Source: Streptomyces fodineus (lineage in GTDB: Bacteria > Actinomycetota > Actinomycetes > Streptomycetales > Streptomycetaceae). Taken from it: a stretch of DNA of 64,000 nucleotides. Below are positions 58,713 through 64,000 of the stretch, one piece after another (position 1 is the stretch's first letter; each line of letters opens with the position of its first letter). The position numbers and the translations under genes are program-made. The stretch is from the NCBI RefSeq assembly GCF_001735805.1, contig NZ_CP017248.1:3348001-3412000 (forward strand), in the 5' to 3' direction. The notes beneath the pieces are model-generated. The model saw only the letters and a program-made list of their open reading frames with translations, ran no database searches and was not told the origin of the DNA.

Positions 58713-59225
58713 GTGAGGATGGAGCAGGCTCGGGCCGGTGAGTACGACGCGTTCGTGGCGGCCCGCTGGTCGGTGTTGTTCCATCTGGCCCGTCTGCTCA
58801 CCGGAGGGGACCGTCACCGGGCCGAGGACCTGTTGCAGGAGTCCTTGGTCAAGCTGTGGTTCGTCTGGCCGAAGGTCGCCGACGAGGCACCGGAGGCGTA
58901 TGTGCGCACGGTGCTGGCCCGGGCCGCGGCCCGTTCGGCCCGCCGGCGCTGGTGGGGCGAGCGGCCCGTGGAGGTGCTGCCCGAAGTGGCGGCGGCCGGC
59001 GATGTGTCGGCGACCGTGGCCGAGCGCTCCCGGCTGGAGGCGGCGCTCGCCCGGCTGAGCCCGCAGCAGCGGGCCGCGGTCGTGCTGCGCTACTACCAGG
59101 ACCTGCCCGACCGGCAGGTCGCGGAGATCCTGGGCTGCCCGGTGGGCACCGCCCGGTCCCATGCGGCGCGCGGGGTGGCCCGGCTGCGCGGGCTGCTGGC
59201 CGACGTCATCGAGCCGGTGGGGTGA
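58713..59225 (+). CDS. SigE-family (TIGR02983-type) ECF sigma factor
   Basis: The 170-residue sigma factor has region 2 at about 10-75 (YDAFVAARWSVLFHLARLLTG, HRAEDLLQESLVKLW) and region 4 at about 105-160 (LSPQQRAAVVLRYYQDLPDRQVAEILGCPVGTARSHAARGVARLR). The GTG at 58713 has AGGA eight bases upstream; an ATG six bases further is possible. The next gene starts ten bases after it and encodes a single-pass membrane protein, so the pair may form a sigma/anti-sigma unit. Confidence 0.93.
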   Translation: MRMEQARAGEYDAFVAARWSVLFHLARLLTGGDRHRAEDLLQESLVKLWFVWPKVADEAPEAYVRTVLARAAARSARRRWWGERPVEVLPEVAAAGDVSATVAERSRLEAALARLSPQQRAAVVLRYYQDLPDRQVAEILGCPVGTARSHAARGVARLRGLLADVIEPVG

Positions 59226-59234
59226 GGGGGAGCG

Positions 59235-59747
59235 ATGGACCACTTCGAGCGGCAGCTGGCCCAGCTGATGCACCGTACGCAGGAACCGGTGTCCTACGAG
59301 CCCCGGCACAGGGACGCGCTGCACACAGGCGTGCGGACCCGGCGCCGGGTGCGCGCGGCGCGCCGGGCGGCCGGTTCCGTGCTGGCGGTGGCCGGGCTCG
59401 GCCTCGGACTGTTCCTGTGGCCGCACGGCCACCTCGACGACCGGCCCAGCGCGCCGCGCCCTGGGCCCGCGACCAGCCCGACGCCCGTCCCGACCACCTC
59501 GCCGAACCCGTCGCAGTCGCCGAGCGAGACGCCGTCGCCGCCCGCGACGACCGACTCCCCGACCGCGACGACGTCCAACATGCCCGGGACCAGCGCCAGT
59601 TCGAACACCCCCAGCGGCCGTCCGCCGTCCGCGACGGCCACCGAGACCTCCGGCGGCACCGTCACCACCCCGCCGGCCTCGGCATCGGTGAGCGAGCCGG
59701 CCGTACCGTCGCATGCTCCGTCCTCGGTGGTCAGCCCGACCGACTGA
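59235..59747 (+). CDS. Single-pass membrane protein with Ser/Thr/Pro-rich exterior, probable anti-sigma partner
   Basis: The 170-residue protein has a basic cytoplasmic N-terminus (about 45 residues, FERQLAQLMHRTQEP ... TRRRVRAARR), one membrane helix (AAGSVLAVAGLGLGLFLWP, about 45-63) and about 100 extracytoplasmic residues built largely of Ser, Thr, Pro and Ala. There is no HxxxCxxC zinc anti-sigma motif. Location directly after the sigma factor suggests that it holds or senses for it. The Ser/Thr/Pro tail looks like a substrate for O-glycosylation, and two glycosyltransferase-type genes follow. Confidence 0.8.
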   Translation: MDHFERQLAQLMHRTQEPVSYEPRHRDALHTGVRTRRRVRAARRAAGSVLAVAGLGLGLFLWPHGHLDDRPSAPRPGPATSPTPVPTTSPNPSQSPSETPSPPATTDSPTATTSNMPGTSASSNTPSGRPPSATATETSGGTVTTPPASASVSEPAVPSHAPSSVVSPTD

Positions 59748-59813
59748 CCTGCCGCTCTCCCCCACCCGCGTGCCTCCGGCATGCCCGACCCACAGGAACG
59801 AACGGGGATCAAC

Positions 59814-60617
59814 GTGATGAAACTCCGCCCGGGCCGACTGTCGGCCACGGCACCCGCACCCCGGCGCGCACCCCTGCCGCCCCAGGCCGGCGAGCCCGTC
59901 CTGGACCTGGCCGTACCGGTGTTCAACGAGGAGAAGGACCTGGAGCCGAACGTCCGGCGGCTGCACACACACCTGCGGGACACCTTCCCCTACCGGTTCC
60001 GGATCACCATCGCCGACAACGCCAGCACCGACGGCACCCCGCGCATCGCCGCCCGGCTCGCCGACGAACTGCCCGAGGTGGTCTCGCTGCGGCTTGCCCA
60101 GAAGGGCCGGGGCCGTGCGCTGCGTGCGGCCTGGTCGGGTTCGCGGGCGCCCGTGCTGGCGTACCTGGACGTGGATTTGTCCACCGGACTGGCCGCGCTG
60201 CTGCCGCTGGTCGCGCCGCTGATATCCGGCCACTCCGACCTGGCCATCGGCACCCGGCTCGCGCCCGGCGCGCGGGTGGTGCGCGGCCCCAAGCGCGAGG
60301 TCATCTCGCGCTGTTACAACGTCCTGCTGCGCTGCACGCTCGCGGTCGGCTTCACCGACGCGCAGTGCGGCTTCAAGGCGGTGCGCCGCGAGGTCGCCGA
60401 GCAGCTGCTGCCGCTGGTGCGGGACGGGGAGTGGTTCTTCGACACCGAGCTGCTGGTGCTGGCCGAGCGGGCGGGCCTGAGGATCCACGAGGTCCCGGTG
60501 GACTGGGTCGACGACCCCGACAGCAGCGTCGACATCGTCGCTACCGCGCTGGCCGACCTGCGCGGGATCGTACGGATGCGGCGAAGGCCGGCCCGCCGCG
60601 GCCCGGTGGCCCCATGA
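59814..60617 (+). CDS. GT2 glycosyltransferase, polyprenyl-phosphate sugar synthase-like
   Basis: The 267-residue GT-A enzyme has the start region VLDLAVPVFNEEKDLEPNV (about 30), IADNASTDGT, AYLDVDLSTGL (the DxD-type motif, about 110), and GFTDAQCGFKAVRR with GEWFFDTELLVLAERAGLRIHEVPVDW (about 180-225). This pattern matches dolichyl/polyprenyl-phosphate glucose or mannose synthases (Alg5/Ppm1-like). It has no C-terminal membrane pair. The start is GTG 59814 or the next ATG. Its stop overlaps the downstream GT-C start (ATGA). Confidence 0.9.
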   Translation: MMKLRPGRLSATAPAPRRAPLPPQAGEPVLDLAVPVFNEEKDLEPNVRRLHTHLRDTFPYRFRITIADNASTDGTPRIAARLADELPEVVSLRLAQKGRGRALRAAWSGSRAPVLAYLDVDLSTGLAALLPLVAPLISGHSDLAIGTRLAPGARVVRGPKREVISRCYNVLLRCTLAVGFTDAQCGFKAVRREVAEQLLPLVRDGEWFFDTELLVLAERAGLRIHEVPVDWVDDPDSSVDIVATALADLRGIVRMRRRPARRGPVAP

Positions 60618-61855
60618 CCATGGCGCTGCCCCGCACACACCCCCCTGAGGCACGGCCGGCGCCCGTCTCCCGGCTGCGGGCGGCCACCCGCCGGCACGGG
60701 GCGCCGCTCGCCCTGTTCGGCGCGCTGAAGCTGACCGGCTTCCTCTCCTTCCTGTACCTGCTGTCCTCGGCCGGGGACTACCGCACCAAGGACCCCCGGT
60801 TCGGCGGCGGGGCACACGCCTGGGATGTGCTGGGCACCTGGGACGGCTGGTGGTACCAGCAGATCGCCCTGCACGGCTACGACCCGAGGCTCGTCCCGGT
60901 CCCGGACGCCACCGGCCTGATCACGCTGGAGGGCAACTCGGCGGCGTTCTTCCCGCTGTACCCGGCCCTGATGCGGATGGTCATGGCCGTCACCGGCCTC
61001 GGTCCCTACGGCGCCGGCCTGCTGGTGTCGATCCTCGCCTCCTTCGCCGCCGCCCTCGGCGTCTACGCCGTCGCCGAGCGGTTCGGCGGGCGGCGGGCCG
61101 GGCTCGCGGCGGCCGGGTTGTGGGCGGTGTGGCCGGGCTCGGGCGTGGAGTGGGCGGTCTACTCCGACTCTCTCTACGTGGCCCTGGCCGCCTGGACCTG
61201 CCACGCCGTCATGACCCGCCGCTGGCTCACCGCCGGTGTCCTCGCGTTCACGGCCGGCCTCAACCGCCCCACGGCCGCCGCGCTCATCGCCGGGGTCGGC
61301 GTCGCCGCGCTCCTCTCCCTGCGCCGCCAGGAGGACGACAGCCTGCGCCCCCTGGCCGCGGCGGCCCTGGCCCCGCTCGGCCTGTTCGGCTACCTCCTGT
61401 GGGTCGGCAACCGCATGGGCGACCTGACCGGCTACTTCAGGCTCCAGTCGGGCGCCTGGGCGCACGAGTTCGACTACGGCGCACAGACCCTGGACGTGCT
61501 GACGTCCGTACCGGTGGGCCACTTCGGCGGCTACCTGTTCGCGTACCCCTTCGCGGACGTCATCGGCGTCGGTGTGGTCCTGCTCGCGTGCGCTCTGCTC
61601 CCCCTGCTCCTGAGGCTGCGGCCGCCGGCGGTGCTCGTCGTGCACACCGTTCTCACGCTCGCCCTGGTCCTCGGCAGCCAGCAGATCTTCGCGAACGTCT
61701 CCCGCTATCTGCTGCCCTGCTTCCCGCTGTTCCTGCCGCTCGCGGTCGCGATGCGCCGGCTGAGCCTGCCCCTGCAGTGCACCTTGCTCGGCATCGCGGC
61801 GCTGGCTTCGGGGTCGTACGCGGGGTATGTGTTGTTCGAGCTGGGGGTGCCGTGA
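60614..61855 (+). CDS. PIG-V-like GT-C mannosyltransferase, membrane
   Basis: The 413-residue protein has about ten membrane helices. The first loop carries WDGWWYQQIALHGYD (about residue 78), characteristic of PIG-V-related GT-C enzymes. Further landmarks are NSAAFFPLYPALMR (about 118) and FTAGLNRPTAAAL. GT-C enzymes use polyprenyl-phosphate sugars made by GT2 partners, and the overlapping GT2 gene would supply that donor. The acceptor is not known, but the Ser/Thr/Pro-rich membrane protein two genes upstream is a candidate. Confidence 0.88.
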   Translation: MTMALPRTHPPEARPAPVSRLRAATRRHGAPLALFGALKLTGFLSFLYLLSSAGDYRTKDPRFGGGAHAWDVLGTWDGWWYQQIALHGYDPRLVPVPDATGLITLEGNSAAFFPLYPALMRMVMAVTGLGPYGAGLLVSILASFAAALGVYAVAERFGGRRAGLAAAGLWAVWPGSGVEWAVYSDSLYVALAAWTCHAVMTRRWLTAGVLAFTAGLNRPTAAALIAGVGVAALLSLRRQEDDSLRPLAAAALAPLGLFGYLLWVGNRMGDLTGYFRLQSGAWAHEFDYGAQTLDVLTSVPVGHFGGYLFAYPFADVIGVGVVLLACALLPLLLRLRPPAVLVVHTVLTLALVLGSQQIFANVSRYLLPCFPLFLPLAVAMRRLSLPLQCTLLGIAALASGSYAGYVLFELGVP

Positions 61856-61889
61856 TCCGGCGCCCCCAGCCCGGCGGGGAGTGGAACGC

Positions 61890-62414
61890 TCAGCCCAGGC
61901 CGAGGCTGGACAGGGCGGTCGTCCAGTCGGTCATGATCGCGTTCTGTGCGTCGGTGAGACTGACGTCTCCGGCGCAGACGGCCTTCTTCAGCTTGTTCTC
62001 GACGGTGTCCTTGTTCGCGGACGTCTCGGTGCCGTAGTGCGGCTCGGGCCAGAGGTTCTCCGCGCTCCTCGGGGAGCCGCCGAGTTCGAGCGGGACGAAG
62101 TGGTCCTCCTCGTAGTCCGAGGGGTTGGTGTCGGAGTAGCCGTACTCGACGATCTGCTGCTTCTTCAGCGCGGTGGTGTAGGAACTGGGCGGCCGTACGG
62201 TCGCGGTCCAGCCGGAGACGCAGATGGTCGAGTCGATGGTGTCCTGGGTGACGTCGGGGTTGAGGGCCCCGGGCGTGCAGGCCGAGTCGGGCAGGGGGAG
62301 GTAGTCCTGGCTGCAACTGGCGGCGTGGGCCGTGCCGGTGGTGACGGTGAGGCCCGCGGCGGCGAGGGCGAGTGAGGAGAGGGCGGTCACCAGGGGCCGC
62401 GATATTCGGGACAT
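61890..62414 (-). CDS. Secreted HNH-like nuclease-fold protein
   Basis: The 174-residue secreted protein has a cleavable signal (LVTALSSLALAAAGLTVTTGTAHAAS, cleavage near 32). The mature part has two cysteine pairs and an HNH-type segment EEDHFVPLELGGSPRSAENLWPEP (about 105-128). There, DH and N occupy the catalytic positions seen in small extracellular HNH proteins. A preceding block (STICVSGWTATVRPPSSYT) is typical of this Streptomyces family. Nuclease activity is not proven; the family may act on extracellular DNA. Confidence 0.82.
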   Translation of the reverse strand: MSRISRPLVTALSSLALAAAGLTVTTGTAHAASCSQDYLPLPDSACTPGALNPDVTQDTIDSTICVSGWTATVRPPSSYTTALKKQQIVEYGYSDTNPSDYEEDHFVPLELGGSPRSAENLWPEPHYGTETSANKDTVENKLKKAVCAGDVSLTDAQNAIMTDWTTALSSLGLG

Positions 62415-62689
62415 GTGGGGGTCTCCCGGTGTGGTGCCCGGCAGAGGTTCCGGGCGGTCGTGGGCATGACAGCACCGGGATCATCTATGCGGGTAGACCC
62501 CTTTGCCCGACCGAGGGCTCCCTTGATTGAACGTTTATTCAAACGCGAACAGTGCGAGGCAAGGCCTTGACGGGGGCTTGACGTTGCGTCCGGCCAAGGG
62601 GCCTGGACGCGCACCGTAGTCGGCGTGATCGTTCGTCAACTACCCATCATAGACCGGGTGAACGCACGCTGAACGACGTCATCACACAC
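62415..62689. other. Intergenic region upstream of the secreted HNH-like gene
   Basis: This 275-base gap has lower GC than its surroundings and should carry the promoter of the secreted protein. It includes TTGAACGTTTATTCAA (about 62525-62540), a short symmetric element with TTGAA/TTCAA arms. No gene is supported. Confidence 0.5.
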
Positions 62690-64000
62690 CTACGCCAGGC
62701 TGTCCCGCCACGCCCTGTGCAGATCCGCGAAGCGGCCCGTGCCGCCGATCAGTTCGTCCGGGCGGCCGTCCTCCACGATCCGGCCGTGCTCCATCACCAG
62801 GACCCGGTCCGCGATCTCCACGGTCGACAGCCGGTGCGCGATCACCACGGCCGTACGGCCCCGCAGCACCGTCGACATCGCGCGCTGGACGGCCCGCTCG
62901 CCCGGGATGTCCAGGGAGCTGGTCGCCTCGTCGAGGATCAGTACGGCCGGGTCTGCGAGCAACGCGCGGGCGAACGCGACCAGTTGGCGCTGGCCGGCCG
63001 AGATGCGCCCGCCGCGTTTGCGGACGTCGGTGTCGTAGCCGTCGGGCAGGGCGCCGATGAACTCGTGCGCGCCGATCGCCTTCGCCGCCTGCTCGATCTC
63101 GGCACGGGTGGCGTCGGGCCGGCCGATGGCGATGTTGTCCGCGACCGTGCCGGAGAACAGGAACGCCTCCTGGGTCACCATGACCACCCCGCGCCGCAGT
63201 TCCGGCACGGACAGCTCGCGCAAGTCCACCCCGTCGAGGAGCACGCGGCCCTCGGAGGGGTCGTAGAAGCGGGCGAGGAGCTTGGCGAGCGTGGACTTGC
63301 CCGCGCCCGTGGCGCCGACCACGGCGACCGTCTGCCCGGCCGGGAGGGTCAGATCGAAACGGGGCAGCACCTCGCCGCCCGTACGGTAGCCGAACCGTAC
63401 TCGGTCGAAGACGACCTCGCGGCCCGGGAAGTCGCCCTTCGGCGCCGGGAGTTCGCGCGGCTTTGCCGGCTCCGGCACGGACGGGGTCTGCGCCAGCAGC
63501 CCGGCGATCTTCTCCAGGGAGGCGGCGGCCGACTGGTAGGAGTTCAGGAACATGCCCAGCCGGTCGATCGGGTCGTACAGCCGGCGCAGATACAGCACGG
63601 CCGCGGCCAGCACGCCCAGCTCCAGCGAGCCGGACGCCACCCGGTAGGCACCCCACAGTACGATCCCCGCGACCGACGTGTTGGCCACCAGCCGGGAGCC
63701 GACCACATAGCGGGCCATCTCCAGCATGGCGTCGCCGTTCGTGCGCTCGTGGCGCGCGTTCAGCGCGGCGAACTCGGCGTCGTTCGCCGCCTCCCGGCGG
63801 AAGGCGCGCACCGGACGGATGCCGTTCATCGTCTCCACGAACTTCACGATCACCGCCGCGATCGCCGTGGACCGCACCCGGTACACCCGGCCCGCCCGCC
63901 GCTGGTAGAGCCGTACGAGCAGGTACAGCGGCACGAAGGAGGCCACCGCGACCGCGCCCAGGCCGAGGTCCAGCCACAGCAGCATCGCCGAGATGTAGAC
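62690..64000 (-). CDS. ABC exporter, fused membrane and ATPase domains, partial
   Basis: At least 437 residues are visible and the frame continues past the right edge. The visible part covers the C-terminal half of a six-helix exporter domain ([31 protein letters not shown]) and a full ATPase domain with Walker [22 protein letters not shown]-loop [19 protein letters not shown], signature [16 protein letters not shown] (LSGGQ variant), Walker [14 protein letters not shown] and H-loop IAHRLST. It acts as a half-transporter that probably pairs with a second copy upstream, outside the window. The cargo is unknown. Confidence 0.95.
   Translation of the reverse strand, partial: VYISAMLLWLDLGLGAVAVASFVPLYLLVRLYQRRAGRVYRVRSTAIAAVIVKFVETMNGIRPVRAFRREAANDAEFAALNARHERTNGDAMLEMARYVVGSRLVANTSVAGIVLWGAYRVASGSLELGVLAAAVLYLRRLYDPIDRLGMFLNSYQSAAASLEKIAGLLAQTPSVPEPAKPRELPAPKGDFPGREVVFDRVRFGYRTGGEVLPRFDLTLPAGQTVAVVGATGAGKSTLAKLLARFYDPSEGRVLLDGVDLRELSVPELRRGVVMVTQEAFLFSGTVADNIAIGRPDATRAEIEQAAKAIGAHEFIGALPDGYDTDVRKRGGRISAGQRQLVAFARALLADPAVLILDEATSSLDIPGERAVQRAMSTVLRGRTAVVIAHRLSTVEIADRVLVMEHGRIVEDGRPDELIGGTGRFADLHRAWRDSLA

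Overview
This is a chromosomal stretch of a Streptomyces, or a very close relative. The evidence is the very high GC content with G/C at nearly every third codon position, frequent GTG starts, GTGA/ATGA start-stop overlaps and typical actinobacterial families. Gene content and order (gatCAB, rmdB-ligA, a MetE-like gene, mnmA, an amidase, a cysteine desulfurase, an Opp operon, gcvT-gcvH-glyA-sdaA) match, from memory, the central core of the Streptomyces coelicolor chromosome. I see no insertion sequences, prophage, CRISPR or tRNA genes.

Layout. 0-7 kb (mostly minus): a partial GNAT gene broken by a frameshift, an MMPL exporter, and the gatC-gatA-small protein-gatB amidotransferase operon closed by a 40-bp palindromic terminator. 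6.6-8.2 kb: a cupin and a DUF4267 membrane protein divergent from a TetR regulator, with two matching 13-bp palindromes between them. 8.3-15.3 kb: a GGDEF-EAL protein (RmdB), NAD-dependent DNA ligase, a MetE-like protein, an SDR and a LOG-family protein. 15.4-20.3 kb: DUF427, a hydrolase, mnmA, a 0.5-kb GC-rich repeat block, a Tat amidase, a TPP riboswitch with no thiamine gene downstream, and a convergent cysteine desulfurase. 20.5-26.9 kb: small membrane proteins with a FabR/DesT-like TetR regulator, a frameshifted lipoprotein, a WYL regulator, a frameshifted TIGR03086 gene, a thioesterase, an esterase and a TRIC-type channel.

27-33.6 kb (minus): a complete oligopeptide ABC transporter in the order permease-binding protein-permease-ATPase-ATPase. 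33.6-36.1 kb: two SseB paralogues and a P-loop protein. 36.2-40.9 kb (plus): a glycine riboswitch followed by gcvT, gcvH, glyA and sdaA, a glycine/serine catabolic unit. 40.9-49.5 kb: an MFS exporter with its MerR regulator and operator, a secreted PI-PLC-like phosphodiesterase, a GH25 lysozyme, an F420/NADP oxidoreductase-like protein, a GntR regulator divergent from a LeuA-type synthase that is coupled to an ABC ATPase, and an EF-hand protein. 49.5-56 kb (minus): a decayed coding fragment, a YVTN beta-propeller lipoprotein coupled to an atypical polysaccharide deacetylase, a serine-kinase-like ATPase, an enoyl-CoA hydratase and two tandem L,D-transpeptidases. 56.3-61.9 kb (plus): glgX, then a four-gene unit of ECF sigma factor, Ser/Thr/Pro-rich membrane protein, GT2 glycosyltransferase and PIG-V-like GT-C. 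61.9-64 kb (minus): a secreted HNH-like protein and a partial ABC exporter.

The most unusual signal is the TPP aptamer at 18914-19121. It lies 10 nt beyond the 3' end of the cysteine desulfurase gene and points into it, so any read-through RNA would be antisense to a sulfur-donor gene. Three open frames and one gene fragment show small-indel breaks, three of them at or beside G/C runs; sequencing error and gene decay both remain possible.
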